Source of the DNA: Bacteroidota bacterium
Lineage (GTDB): Bacteria; Bacteroidota; Bacteroidia; 2-12-FULL-35-15
Reading direction: 5' to 3'
Length of the DNA stretch: 34,034 bases
NCBI GenBank assembly: GCA_025963775.1
Contig: JAOQAD010000036.1
Coordinates: 1-34,034 of the forward strand
Shown: positions 1 through 8,632 of the stretch, piece by piece
Numbering within the stretch: position 1 is the stretch's first letter
How the letters are laid out: every line of letters starts with the position of its first letter
Notes under the pieces: model-generated
The model's database searches: none
What the model saw: the letters and a program-made list of their open reading frames with translations, nothing else
What the model was told of the DNA's origin: nothing
Position numbers and translations under genes: made by a program

Positions 1-1
1 C

Positions 2-1519
2 ATCATCCCCAGCCTGGCGGAAAAATGGGAGATCGATGCTGCAGGCACAACCTACACGTTCCACCTGAAAAAAGGCGTGATGTTCCAGGATAATGATTGC
101 TTTGCAGAAGGAAAAGGAAGGGAAGTAAAAGCATCCGATTTTAAATATTCTTTCGAGCTGTTGTGCACCGACAGCAAAGACAATTCAAATTTCTCCGCTA
201 CCTTCAAAGACCGCGTGCTTGGCGCGAATAAATTTTTCGAAGCAAGCAAAGGCAAACCAAACGGTGAGATCGAAGGCGTGAAAGTGGTTGACGATTACAC
301 ATTGAAGATCATCCTCACCGAGCCAAGCAGCTCTTTCCTTTACATCCTTGCTTCACCCGCCGTTACTGTAATTCCGAAGGAAGCAGTTGAGAAATACGGT
401 GTTGATTCAAAAGTCGGTACAGGCCCTTTTGTATTCGTTGAGAATGCAGGCAGCGACAAAGCGATCCTGAAACGCAACAACAACTACCACGGAACAGATT
501 CACTGGGCAACCAGCTGCCTTTCCTCGATTCTGTCATCATCACTTTTTTACCAACCAAAAAACAGGAGCTGGATAACTTCCAGAACGGCGATTTAGCAAT
601 GGTGATCGGTTTGCCTTCCGAATCGATCAAAGACATGGTTGAAAGCCAGATCGCTGATTTCCAGAACAAACCACCGAAATATGTACTCGAGCGCTCACCT
701 GAAATGGCAAGCCAGTACTACGAATTCAACCTTACCAAAGAGCCTTTCAACAATGTGAAAGTGCGCCAGGCATTTTCTTATGCCATCGACAGGAACAAGA
801 TCATTGAAGAAGTATTGAAAGGCGAAGCATACGGCCCGGGAACAAACGGACTCTGTCCTCCATCCTTCAAAGGATACGACATTACCAAGATCACCGGTTA
901 CGATTTCGATGCTGCAAAAGCAAAAAAATTACTGGCTGAAGCAGGATACCCGAACGGCAAAGGCTTCCCGAAAGTGAAGATCGAGCTGAACAGCGGCGGA
1001 TCCAAAAATGCAAACGTTGTGCTGGAGATCCAGAAGCAACTGATGGAAGTGCTGAATGTAAATGTTGACTTTGAAGTTGTTCCACAAAAACAAAAACTGG
1101 AAGATGCTAAATATGCGCGTGCTGAACTGTTCCGCGCAGCATGGATCGCGGATTTCCCAAGTCCTGAGAATTTCCTGTGGACCATGTACGGCGGCTCTGT
1201 TCCTGCTGACCTTACACAGCCTTCTTACCCGAACACACCACGCTACAAAAGCGCTGAGTTCGACAAATTGTTCGATGCAGGAAAATCTGCAAAAACACAG
1301 GAAGAAGCATACGAAAATTTCCTGAAAGCAGAGCAGGTGCTGATGAACGATGCCCCTGTAATGATGCTCTGGTATGATGAAAATTACCGCCTCATCAAAT
1401 CGAACGTACGTAATTTCTTCTCTAACCCTATGCGCTACAGGGATTACTCTGAAGTGTACCTGAAGGAAGTGACCCAGCCAGTGGCGGGAGCTGAAGCGAA
1501 AAAAGAAGAAGGAAAATAA
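2..1519 (+). CDS. ABC transporter substrate-binding protein, family 5 (peptide type), 5' truncated by window edge
   Basis: The reading frame is open from base 2, so the start and signal peptide lie outside the window. About 505 residues are visible. The opening [10 protein letters not shown] followed by [14 protein letters not shown] is the classic start of the SBP_bac_5 fold (DppA/OppA/NikA class). Further family features are a [10 protein letters not shown] segment, FEFNL-like ligand-cleft strands, and [14 protein letters not shown] about 240 residues in. The C-terminus is Lys/Glu rich. Family members capture oligopeptides, nickel or other solutes outside the cytoplasmic membrane and pass them to a DppBCDF-like permease. 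Permease genes are not in the window, and the gene downstream is unrelated, so the gene is probably last in its transcript. A strong terminator follows 19 bases after the stop. The ligand cannot be assigned from sequence. Confidence 0.93.
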   Translation: MIPSLAEKWEIDAAGTTYTFHLKKGVMFQDNDCFAEGKGREVKASDFKYSFELLCTDSKDNSNFSATFKDRVLGANKFFEASKGKPNGEIEGVKVVDDYTLKIILTEPSSSFLYILASPAVTVIPKEAVEKYGVDSKVGTGPFVFVENAGSDKAILKRNNNYHGTDSLGNQLPFLDSVIITFLPTKKQELDNFQNGDLAMVIGLPSESIKDMVESQIADFQNKPPKYVLERSPEMASQYYEFNLTKEPFNNVKVRQAFSYAIDRNKIIEEVLKGEAYGPGTNGLCPPSFKGYDITKITGYDFDAAKAKKLLAEAGYPNGKGFPKVKIELNSGGSKNANVVLEIQKQLMEVLNVNVDFEVVPQKQKLEDAKYARAELFRAAWIADFPSPENFLWTMYGGSVPADLTQPSYPNTPRYKSAEFDKLFDAGKSAKTQEEAYENFLKAEQVLMNDAPVMMLWYDENYRLIKSNVRNFFSNPMRYRDYSEVYLKEVTQPVAGAEAKKEEGK

Positions 1520-1538
1520 CAGACATATTTTTTAAAGG

Positions 1539-1565
1539 ACCCCCGCTTCTTAGCGGGGGTTTTTT
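1539..1565 (+). terminator. Rho-independent terminator of the substrate-binding protein gene
   Basis: A perfect 9-bp stem (1539-1547 with 1552-1560, ACCCCCGCT/AGCGGGGGT) closes a 4-base loop and is followed by a run of T to 1565. It starts 19 bases after the stop codon. The T-run ends only 10 bases before the ATG of the J-domain gene, leaving almost no room for a separate promoter. Confidence 0.9.
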
Positions 1566-1575
1566 GTTTCATCAT

Positions 1576-2577
1576 ATGGCATTCACAAACTACTATATTG
1601 TTCTTGGCGTATCGAACACAGCAAGCTTTGAAGAAATAAAAGCGGCATACCGCGAGCTTGCCAAAAAATACCATCCCGATAAAAATCCGGGCAACAAAGC
1701 CGCCGAGGACTTTTTCAAGGAAGTGCAGCAGGCGTATGCCGTGCTTTCCAATGCTGAAAAAAGGAAAAAATTCGACCTGAAATTCGGCTACGGAACAAGG
1801 CCCGAAGCGTCCGCAAAAAAGGCGGGCTACACTCCACCCTACAGCGGCAATGCATACCAGTACGCGCAGCAGCAGGCACAGTACAGGCAACAGCAACAGG
1901 CGCGCCCGAACGCACAGCCAAAGCCGAAAGCAAAGCCCGATAAATCGGAAAACCATTACATCCTGATCAGTGTCGGGGTTGCCCTCGTACTGCTCTATTT
2001 CATCATTTCCTATTCGAGCAGCAAGCCGCAGCACTCCTACAAAATATCGCCGAAAGATTCCGCATTGTTGTACACCACTTTTAAAGAAGCATCCGAAACG
2101 AAGGAGCCTGCAAGCAAAGAAGAGCCGATCAGCAATTTCGATTCTCCTTACACCACTTATTTTGGTGCGGAAATGTACGATACCGACAGCAAGAACAGCA
2201 TCAATATCAGCAACAGCGGCAACTCGGAAGCTGTGGTGTGCCTTGTCGACAGCAAAGCGCCGCACCGCACCTTCCGCAACCAGTACATCCCGCTTGGAGG
2301 CACATTCAAAATGAACAATATTCCGGATGGCAGCTATTTCCTGAAGATCTATTTCGGCAATGAATGGGATCCGATGAAAAGCTTTCACGATATTACGATA
2401 AAGGGAGGATTCAAGCATCATCTCGGATTTTTCATGCTCAATGAGGGGAAGGAAAGCCTTGTGATGCGCCAGCAGCATGTAGGTACCAGCACCTCATATT
2501 CATCCTTCGAGATCGGCATCAATCCTTATGAAAAAGGGGATCTCAAACCTATTACGGAAGAGGAATTTTTTAAATAA
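1576..2577 (+). CDS. Membrane-anchored J-domain (DnaJ-like) protein
   Basis: Predicted 333 residues. Residues 4-70 form a J domain with the HPD motif at 33-35 ([10 protein letters not shown]) and the [17 protein letters not shown] helix, which would stimulate an Hsp70 (DnaK) ATPase. A Gln/Tyr-rich low-complexity stretch (about 90-120) and one hydrophobic segment (about 128-146) follow. The remaining roughly 185 residues are unrecognised and beta-rich. It lacks the zinc-finger and C-terminal substrate domains of true DnaJ, so it is a type III J-protein. With one membrane segment the J domain would be cytoplasmic and the C-terminal part periplasmic, which is an inference. The ATG at 1576 is preferred because the frame upstream runs into the terminator T-run. 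The C-terminal ligand is unknown. Confidence 0.88.
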   Translation: MAFTNYYIVLGVSNTASFEEIKAAYRELAKKYHPDKNPGNKAAEDFFKEVQQAYAVLSNAEKRKKFDLKFGYGTRPEASAKKAGYTPPYSGNAYQYAQQQAQYRQQQQARPNAQPKPKAKPDKSENHYILISVGVALVLLYFIISYSSSKPQHSYKISPKDSALLYTTFKEASETKEPASKEEPISNFDSPYTTYFGAEMYDTDSKNSINISNSGNSEAVVCLVDSKAPHRTFRNQYIPLGGTFKMNNIPDGSYFLKIYFGNEWDPMKSFHDITIKGGFKHHLGFFMLNEGKESLVMRQQHVGTSTSYSSFEIGINPYEKGDLKPITEEEFFK

Positions 2578-2594
2578 ACATAGCAATGCTTCAG

Positions 2595-2627
2595 AAAATG
2601 TTTTGCCCCGGCGGGGCAAAACATTTT
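2595..2627. terminator. Bidirectional terminator between convergent genes
   Basis: A perfect 15-bp inverted repeat (2595-2609 with 2613-2627) encloses a 3-base loop. It has a GC-rich core (GCCCC/GGGGC) and A/T-rich outer arms that supply a T-run in both directions. It fills the 51-base gap between the J-domain gene (+) and the thioesterase gene (-) and probably ends both transcripts. Confidence 0.88.
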
Positions 2628-2628
2628 A

Positions 2629-3081
2629 TCACTTCTTCATCTCCATTTTCGCCTTCGACACAATGCTGCAGGTAAAGCGGCTGATGCAGGCCAGGTCGCC
2701 GGCATCATTGTAGATCCGGATCTCCCAGATATGGTTCATTCCTTTGATGTGCACAGGCTTGCAGATACCTGTCACTTCGCCTTCCTTCACCGCCTTAATA
2801 TGGTTTGCGTTGATCTCGATTCCCACCCCGATGAATAATGCCGGGTTCACAACCAGCCAGGAAGCAATGCTCCCAAGGGTTTCAGCCAGTGCTACCGAAG
2901 CGCCGCCATGTAAAAGCCCGAAAGGCTGTTTCGTACGGCCATCAACAGGCATCGTGCCTTTTATATAGTCATCTCCTATTTCGGTTACCCGGATGTGAAG
3001 CGAATCCGCAAGCGTATTTGCGTTCATCCAGTGCAGGTCTTCTGCTTTCGGCTCAGCGAACCATATTTTTCCTGTGTTCAT
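2629..3081 (-). CDS. Hotdog-fold thioesterase (PaaI/YdiI type)
   Basis: 150 residues, the normal size for single hotdog-domain acyl-CoA thioesterases. The motif FGLLHGGASVALAETLGS (His-Gly-Gly at 58-60, candidate catalytic Glu67) is the signature of the PaaI/YdiI/EntH branch, which hydrolyses aryl- or acyl-CoA thioesters in the cytoplasm. YdiI (MenI) releases 1,4-dihydroxy-2-naphthoate for menaquinone, and related proteins act on phenylacetyl-CoA intermediates. Menaquinone is the usual Bacteroidota quinone, so a MenI role is possible, but no men genes are nearby to support it. The gene is transcribed alone, divergent from typA. Confidence 0.87.
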   Translation of the reverse strand: MNTGKIWFAEPKAEDLHWMNANTLADSLHIRVTEIGDDYIKGTMPVDGRTKQPFGLLHGGASVALAETLGSIASWLVVNPALFIGVGIEINANHIKAVKEGEVTGICKPVHIKGMNHIWEIRIYNDAGDLACISRFTCSIVSKAKMEMKK

Positions 3082-3188
3082 GGTGTAAGTATTGTGGTTA
3101 TTGAGATTTAGCGCCTCCCAAAACAGCCCTTTAACGCATTTCCGAATAATATAAGGACTTTGGAGGCTGAACTTACAGAAAAAATGAC

Positions 3189-3196
3189 TACTTTTG
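3189..3196 (+). promoter_or_regulatory. Candidate -7 box for typA (TAnnTTTG)
   Basis: TACTTTTG matches the Bacteroidota -7 consensus exactly and lies 49 bases upstream of the typA ATG. The nearest upstream TTG (3160-3162) is 26 bases away, longer than the usual 17-23, so the -33 element is weak or absent. A TA-n3-TTTG near-match lies right beside the ATG and could be an alternative. Confidence 0.4.
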
Positions 3197-3245
3197 CACC
3201 CTTCTTTGAAAAAGAAGCTTAAAATAAACAGTTATAATTTTTGAA

Positions 3246-5057
3246 ATGAAAAACATCAGAAACATTGCCATCATTGCCCACGTCGATCACGGGAAAACAA
3301 CCCTGGTAGATAAAATCTTACACACGGGAAAGCTTTTCCGTGAAAACCAGGAATCAGGTGAATTGATCCTGGACAACAACGACTTGGAGCGTGAGCGTGG
3401 AATTACCATTTTAGCAAAGAACGTATCCGTTAGATATAAAGGAACAAAGATCAACATTATTGATACCCCGGGCCACGCGGATTTCGGCGGCGAAGTAGAG
3501 CGCGTACTGAACATGGCGGATGGCGTAGTATTGCTGGTGGATGCCTTTGAAGGGCCCATGCCGCAAACTCGTTTCGTAACACAAAAAGCGCTTGCACAGG
3601 GAAAACGTGTTGTGCTTGTGATCAACAAAGTGGACAAACCAAACTGCCGTCCGGACGAAGTGCATGACCAGGTATTCGACCTGTTCTTCAACCTCGATGC
3701 AACCGAAGCGCAGCTGGATTTCAAAACCGTTTACGGTTCATCCAAACAAGGATGGATGGGTCCGGACTGGAAAACACCAACAAACGATATCACTTACCTG
3801 TTAGATACCATCATTGATTTCTTCCCGGAAGCTCCGAGGCAGGAAGGTACACTGCAAATGCAGATCACATCGCTCGATTATTCCTCTTTCGTGGGGCGTA
3901 TCGCAGTAGGCCGTGTGCACCGTGGCGAAGTGAAAGAGAACATGCCTATTTCGCTTGTGAAGCGTGATGGCACCGTGATCAAATCACGCGTTAAGGAATT
4001 GTTCACATTTGAAGGGCTTGGAAAAGTGAAAGCCACTGATGCTATCAAATCAGGCGAAATTGTTGCGATCACAGGGATCGACGGTTTTGAGATCGGTGAC
4101 ACTGTTGCTGATTTTGAAAACCCGGAAGGCTTAACACCGATCGCGATCGATGAGCCGACCATGAACATGCTTTTCTGTATCAACAACTCTCCTTTCTTCG
4201 GGAAGGAAGGAAAATTTGTAACATCACGCCACCTGCGCGACCGTTTGTTCAAAGAGCTTGAAAAGAACCTTGCTTTGCGCGTTGAAGAAACAAACTCTGC
4301 TGATTCGTATCTTGTATTCGGACGGGGGATCCTTCACTTATCCGTACTGATCGAAACGATGCGCCGCGAAGGCTATGAGCTCCAGGTAGGACAGCCACAG
4401 GTGATCATCAAAGAAATTGACGGCGTGAAATGTGAGCCGATCGAATATTTAACGGTTGACGTTCCTGAACCAGTTTCAGGAAAAGTAATTGAATACGTAA
4501 GCCAGCGTAAAGGCGATATGCTGTTGATGGAGCCGAAAGGCGATTTACTGCACCTGGAGTTTGAAATTCCTTCCCGCGGGATCATCGGTTTGCGTAACAA
4601 CATTTTAACGGCTACTGCCGGTGAGGCAATCATGGCGCACCGCTTTAAAGCATTCGAGCCATGGAAAGGCCCGATCCCAAGCCGTAACAACGGTGTGCTT
4701 ATTTCCGGCGAGCAGGGAACTGCTATCGCTTACTCGATCGATAAGCTGCAGGATCGCGGCAAGTTCTTCGTTGAATCGGGCGAGCCGATCTACACCGGCC
4801 AGGTGATCGGTGAGAACAACCGCCAGGATGATATCGTAGTGAACATCACAAAAGAGAAAAAATTGACCAACATGCGTGCTTCCGGTACGGATGATAAAAT
4901 GCGCATTGCACCGAAGATCAATTTCTCGCTTGAAGAAGCGATGGAATACATCCAGGCCGACGAGTATGTAGAGATCACACCGGGATCCATCAGGATGCGT
5001 AAAGTGATCCTTGATGAAACCGAGCGTAAGCGCCAGGAGAAAAAACTGGTTGGCTAA
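3246..5057 (+). CDS. typA: Translational GTPase TypA/BipA
   Basis: 603 residues, full length for the family. The N-terminal GTPase shows all the expected motifs: G1 AHVDHGKTT (11-19), the RERGITI switch I, G3 DTPGHADFGGEVERV and G4 NKVDK. EF-G-like domains II, III and V follow (RGIIGLRNNILTATAGEAIM, FEPWKGPIPSRNNG), and then the family-specific C-terminal domain with SIDKLQDRGKFFVESGEPIYTGQVIGE. TypA/BipA binds the 70S ribosome at the EF-G site and helps 50S assembly and translation under cold and other stresses. The ATG at 3246 directly precedes the conserved start and has no Shine-Dalgarno. It is monocistronic, with a terminator following. Confidence 0.98.
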   Translation: MKNIRNIAIIAHVDHGKTTLVDKILHTGKLFRENQESGELILDNNDLERERGITILAKNVSVRYKGTKINIIDTPGHADFGGEVERVLNMADGVVLLVDAFEGPMPQTRFVTQKALAQGKRVVLVINKVDKPNCRPDEVHDQVFDLFFNLDATEAQLDFKTVYGSSKQGWMGPDWKTPTNDITYLLDTIIDFFPEAPRQEGTLQMQITSLDYSSFVGRIAVGRVHRGEVKENMPISLVKRDGTVIKSRVKELFTFEGLGKVKATDAIKSGEIVAITGIDGFEIGDTVADFENPEGLTPIAIDEPTMNMLFCINNSPFFGKEGKFVTSRHLRDRLFKELEKNLALRVEETNSADSYLVFGRGILHLSVLIETMRREGYELQVGQPQVIIKEIDGVKCEPIEYLTVDVPEPVSGKVIEYVSQRKGDMLLMEPKGDLLHLEFEIPSRGIIGLRNNILTATAGEAIMAHRFKAFEPWKGPIPSRNNGVLISGEQGTAIAYSIDKLQDRGKFFVESGEPIYTGQVIGENNRQDDIVVNITKEKKLTNMRASGTDDKMRIAPKINFSLEEAMEYIQADEYVEITPGSIRMRKVILDETERKRQEKKLVG

Positions 5058-5073
5058 TCATCTTTGAATTATA

Positions 5074-5105
5074 AAAAATGCCTCTTCAACCGAAGGGGCA
5101 TTTTT
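5074..5105 (+). terminator. typA: Rho-independent terminator of typA
   Basis: A 14-bp stem (5074-5087 with 5092-5105) includes one wobble pair and closes the loop AACC. It is A-rich on the left and ends in a T-run, 16 bases after the typA stop. Confidence 0.88.
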
Positions 5106-5132
5106 GTTTATGGATGTTTCCCAGTATATTAG
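5104..5132 (+). promoter_or_regulatory. Possible promoter of the 5.1-8.6 kb operon
   Basis: TTG at 5104-5106, inside the T-run of the typA terminator, is 18 bases from TATATTAG at 5125-5132. That is one mismatch from TAnnTTTG. Transcription would start near 5139, leaving a leader of only about 11 bases before the ATG at 5150. Confidence 0.35.
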
Positions 5133-5149
5133 TAGCATACTAAAATTCC

Positions 5150-5731
5150 ATGAGGCTATTTATTCTTTCCATCCTAACACTGCTCTGCACCTGCTCCGGA
5201 ATTCCTGAACAGAATAAAGTTGCTGCCGGTGATGCTGATAAAGGACTTTCGTTAAGCATCATCCCCTTTTCCTATGCTGAAATGATCATGCCGAATGTGC
5301 GTCCCAAACCGGCTGCGGATACTGCATGGATACAGCTATACGGCGCAGATTACCGTTTTCATGTTTTGCTGCAGAACAACTCCGGTAAACCCATCAACAT
5401 CTGGCAGGAATGGAACAGCTGGGGATATTTCTGCCTGTCTTTTGAAGTTACCTATCCTGACGGAACAACAGAAATTGCCTCTAAAACAAAACGGGGCTGG
5501 GATAAAAATTTTGCTTCTGCTCAAACCATCGCTCCCGGCGGATACTATGTATTTGACGTTACCTTTGATTCAAAAACCTGGATCAATTCCCCGCTGAAAA
5601 AATCCCCGGACAGAACCATTTGCAAGCTGAAAGCTCTTTACCAGGTAACCGAAAGCCCTGAATCAAAAGAATACAATGTGTGGACAGGAAAAGTCGCGTC
5701 AGCAACTGCAGATTACATTATCTGGCACTAA
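5150..5731 (+). CDS. Putative lipoprotein of unknown function
   Basis: 193 residues. A hydrophobic N-terminus (MRLFILSILTLLCTC) ends at cysteines 13 and 15, so a lipoprotein is likely although the lipobox is atypical. The rest is beta-rich with many aromatic residues (LQNNSGKPINIWQEWNSWG, then FDVTF), resembling a small immunoglobulin-like or proteinase-inhibitor-like sandwich. I do not recognise a family. It is the first gene of an operon, with 6 bases to the next start, and its partners are membrane proteins and a sugar enzyme. That suggests an envelope role but not a specific function. Confidence 0.7.
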   Translation: MRLFILSILTLLCTCSGIPEQNKVAAGDADKGLSLSIIPFSYAEMIMPNVRPKPAADTAWIQLYGADYRFHVLLQNNSGKPINIWQEWNSWGYFCLSFEVTYPDGTTEIASKTKRGWDKNFASAQTIAPGGYYVFDVTFDSKTWINSPLKKSPDRTICKLKALYQVTESPESKEYNVWTGKVASATADYIIWH

Positions 5732-5737
5732 AAAATT

Positions 5738-6292
5738 ATGGCATCAGCATTCGGACATGCATACACAGCTTTTGCGATCGGATCGGGTTATGAAGAAAAG
5801 ATCCGCAACGGGAAATTCCTTTTCCTCGGCATCCTTTGCTCCATCCTGCCTGATGCCGATGTGATCAGCTTTCAATTCGGCATTCCTTATGATTCATTCT
5901 GGGGACACCGCGGCTTTACGCATTCCATTGTGTTTGCGCTGCTGCTGGGAATTTTTGTGAGTGTTTTGTTTTACAAAAACAGCCTTCAAACAAAAGAGGG
6001 ATTGCGCTACATTTTATTTTTCTGCTTCTGCACGCTTTCGCACAGCCTGCTCGATGCTATGACCAGCGGAGGATTGGGCGTTGCCTTTTTTTCTCCCTTC
6101 CGCAATACACGTTATTTTTTTCCGTGGCGCCCTATTAAGGTTTCTCCCATCGGTACAGCTAAATTTTTCGGTGAGCGCGGACTGCGCGTGATCCTGAGCG
6201 AAGCGGTCTGGATCGGTATTCCCTGCAGTATTTACATACTTGCGGTAAAAGCTATCCGCAAAATGAATAAGCTAAAAAGCAGCAAGGCGTGA
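5738..6292 (+). CDS. YdjM/DUF457-type membrane-bound metal-dependent hydrolase
   Basis: 184 residues with about four membrane segments. The family motifs are present: an N-terminal FGHAYTAFAIG, LPDADVISF, the metal-binding-like HRGFTHSIVFALL, LSHSLLDAMTSGGLG, and the C-terminal FFPWRPIKVSP. Conserved His and Asp residues sit at membrane ends, as in the DUF457/YdjM/YfhO-like group annotated as inner-membrane, probably metal-dependent hydrolases. The biochemical reaction is not established for the family. In E. coli ydjM belongs to the LexA regulon, but no LexA site was seen here. Its stop overlaps the next gene's GTG start (GTGA), implying translational coupling. Confidence 0.85.
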   Translation: MASAFGHAYTAFAIGSGYEEKIRNGKFLFLGILCSILPDADVISFQFGIPYDSFWGHRGFTHSIVFALLLGIFVSVLFYKNSLQTKEGLRYILFFCFCTLSHSLLDAMTSGGLGVAFFSPFRNTRYFFPWRPIKVSPIGTAKFFGERGLRVILSEAVWIGIPCSIYILAVKAIRKMNKLKSSKA

Positions 6293-7782
6293 GAAAGACA
6301 GGCAACACTTTGACACAACTGCCGGTGCTGCAAATTATCTTTGCAGTTATTATCCTTTTCCAGGCGCTTGTTATTGTAGCGGTCCCGCTGATTCCCAGCA
6401 TGAATGATTCCGCATGGTATTACATGAATGTACATTATGTAAAAACAGGAATGTACATCTGCGAAAGCATGTATCCTTCTTTCCATGCTCCGAGCCAGTA
6501 TTATCCTTTTTTAGGCTACAGTCTTTTCCTGTTCTGCTGCGATGCCTTCGCGAACCTCTTTCATGCCGACTGGGCAACGCTTGTAAAGCTCCTGCAATTT
6601 TTGTTTTACATCCTGTCGGCCTTTTTGGTGAAGGCCATCGTGATCAAACAGGCAGGCAGGCTACGGCCTGGTTACCTGCTTGCGATCATTTACCTTTTAT
6701 ACTATCCTCATTTCAACTACTGCAATTTTGTAATGACCGAAACGTATGCAGGCTTTCTTGTATTGCTCATGGCATACCTGTTTATCGGCTTAGAGCTGCG
6801 TTACCGCGCATCGGAAGCGGTTTCCCTGTTCCTTATAGCGGGATGCTCTGTTCTCGTAAAACCGGTGTTGCTGGCAATCGTACTTGTATTGCTCCTGTTC
6901 TTTTCCATTGAAAGCTTCCGCCTGAAAAAATACCGGAGGCTGCTCTGCATGCTTGCTGTGCTTGTTTTCCCTGTATCGCAATCGGTATTCAGCAAAATGC
7001 ATTATGGAAATTATTCACTGCAAACCGGGCTGGGCTGGCATCTGTGGGACAGGGTGATCCATTACGACAAGCTGATCCCAAAAAATTCTGCTGCGCTGCA
7101 GGAGCTACAGAAGATTCACACACAGCATGGCAAAGTGCTGAATTACGGATTCTGGTGGGATGTTACAAAAGACCTGAGTGAGCTTGGTTACACGGAACAG
7201 CAAACACAGGAGATCTGCAGGAATGTTTCAGCCGATGGCATCCGCGAAAATACGTTCCCCTATGTGCTGAATACATTTCGCAACAGCGGGACAACTTTCT
7301 TAACCGTTCCTGCAATCGGGGATGTTTATAAAAGCACGGAAGGCTATCTGAACAAGATCCGCGAATTTTCCGGGGAGCCGCAGCACATTCCGCTTACAAC
7401 CAAGCTGCTGGAACAAAGCTGTTTTCAAGCGCCTTCTCCATTCCGTGAAAGCCTGCTCAGGCTTAATTACAGGATCTCACAGTCAAGCAATTCGCTCAGC
7501 AGTATTTTTCACAATTGGTTTGGATTGGCTCTCTACCTGCTGGCAGGAATTTTTAATCTGTACCTGCTGGTAAAAAGCAGGTTCAGGAAACATACCGGGA
7601 TGTTCCTCATTTGGTTCATCCCTTTCGCAACAGATATATGCTCCAATATGCTGGAATATTCCCAGCCCCGTTTTTTGCTCCCGGCATTTATCTTCATGGT
7701 CATGTCGGTAGTGCTTACAACAATTCAGATCCGGGAACACTTTAAACCGGGCAAACAAAAGAGCAATGAAAGAAACAATTGA
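6289..7782 (+). CDS. Polytopic membrane glycosyltransferase-like protein (GT-C type)
   Basis: 497 residues with about 10-12 hydrophobic segments. The layout is that of GT-C enzymes (PMT/ArnT/GT39-like): a first membrane helix, then an acidic motif (PSMNDSAWYY, Asp40) in the first extracytoplasmic loop, YYPFLGYSLFL, and an internal FVMTETYAGFLVLLMAYLF helix like the 'SE/TE' helix of this group. Such enzymes transfer sugars from polyprenyl-phosphate carriers to lipids, proteins or glycans outside the cytoplasmic membrane. The start is GTG at 6289, overlapping the previous stop, because any later start would remove the first helix. The C-terminus overlaps the next gene by 17 bases. Donor and acceptor are unknown. 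Confidence 0.75.
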   Translation: MRKTGNTLTQLPVLQIIFAVIILFQALVIVAVPLIPSMNDSAWYYMNVHYVKTGMYICESMYPSFHAPSQYYPFLGYSLFLFCCDAFANLFHADWATLVKLLQFLFYILSAFLVKAIVIKQAGRLRPGYLLAIIYLLYYPHFNYCNFVMTETYAGFLVLLMAYLFIGLELRYRASEAVSLFLIAGCSVLVKPVLLAIVLVLLLFFSIESFRLKKYRRLLCMLAVLVFPVSQSVFSKMHYGNYSLQTGLGWHLWDRVIHYDKLIPKNSAALQELQKIHTQHGKVLNYGFWWDVTKDLSELGYTEQQTQEICRNVSADGIRENTFPYVLNTFRNSGTTFLTVPAIGDVYKSTEGYLNKIREFSGEPQHIPLTTKLLEQSCFQAPSPFRESLLRLNYRISQSSNSLSSIFHNWFGLALYLLAGIFNLYLLVKSRFRKHTGMFLIWFIPFATDICSNMLEYSQPRFLLPAFIFMVMSVVLTTIQIREHFKPGKQKSNERNN

Positions 7783-8632
7783 AAATGAGATACTGCGCGT
7801 AGAGATCGCACATGCCGGTGCAGAGCTGAGCTCTGTCTTTCACAAGCAGCAGCAACAAGAATATCTCTGGCAGGGCAGCAGCGAATGGTGGCCACGCAAA
7901 GCGCCCGTACTTTTCCCGATCGTGGGGAAGTTGAATGACAATGCCTACCGCCTGGATGGACAAACATATTCTTTGCCGCAACATGGTTTCGCAAGGGACA
8001 TGGTATTTTCTGTTCAACAGCAGGAGAAAGAGAAGCTGGTATTTTCGCTATGTTCCGGCGAAGGCACATTGGCCAATTATCCGTTTGAGTTTGAATTGCT
8101 GATCACGTATGAACTGAAGGGATCAGAGCTTTCCGTCAGCTATGAAATTAAGAACCCTGCAAAAGAGATCCTGTATTTTTCGATCGGGGCACATCCCGGG
8201 TTCAATTGTCCCTTACATGCCGCTGAGCAATTTTCGGATTACTACCTTGAATTTGAAAAAGCAGAAACACTTGACCGGCTGCTGCTGGATGGCGGCGTGT
8301 TCAATGGCATGACGGAGCGTGTGATGACAGATACGAACATCCTTCCACTTGAAGAAGCACTCTTTAAAAAAGATGCGATCGTGTTTAAAAACATGCGATC
8401 GGAATATATGATCCTTAAAAGCAGGCGATCGGATCATTCCCTGAAATTCTCCTTCCGTGATTTTCCGTATTTCGGCATCTGGACAAAACCGGGCGCACCT
8501 TTTATCTGCCTCGAGCCCTGGTGCGGAATTGCAGATAACAAAAGCTTCGATGGAGACCTTACAAAAAAGGAAGGGATCGTTGCCTTGCAGCCAAACGAAC
8601 ATTTTATCCGTTCCTGGTCGGTAACGCTCTGA
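7766..8632 (+). CDS. Aldose 1-epimerase family protein (LacX/YeaD-like)
   Basis: 288 residues, the size of the short LacX branch of galactose mutarotases. The signature residues are visible: LFPIVGKLNDNAY, PQHGFARD (first His), GAHPGFNCP (second His) and APFICLEPWCG (probable catalytic Glu). The enzyme would interconvert alpha and beta anomers of an aldohexose or a hexose-phosphate in the cytoplasm. It starts inside the 3' end of the glycosyltransferase-like gene, so the two are co-translated. This supports a link between sugar supply and the membrane enzyme upstream. The stop codon abuts the stop of the convergent MFS gene with no base between. Confidence 0.92.
   Translation: MKETIENEILRVEIAHAGAELSSVFHKQQQQEYLWQGSSEWWPRKAPVLFPIVGKLNDNAYRLDGQTYSLPQHGFARDMVFSVQQQEKEKLVFSLCSGEGTLANYPFEFELLITYELKGSELSVSYEIKNPAKEILYFSIGAHPGFNCPLHAAEQFSDYYLEFEKAETLDRLLLDGGVFNGMTERVMTDTNILPLEEALFKKDAIVFKNMRSEYMILKSRRSDHSLKFSFRDFPYFGIWTKPGAPFICLEPWCGIADNKSFDGDLTKKEGIVALQPNEHFIRSWSVTL

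Noticed and set aside
1444..2478. 344-codon minus-strand frame opposite the J-domain gene
   Set aside because: The plus strand has a clear J domain with HPD and a membrane helix. The minus frame has no recognisable motif and runs through the terminator.
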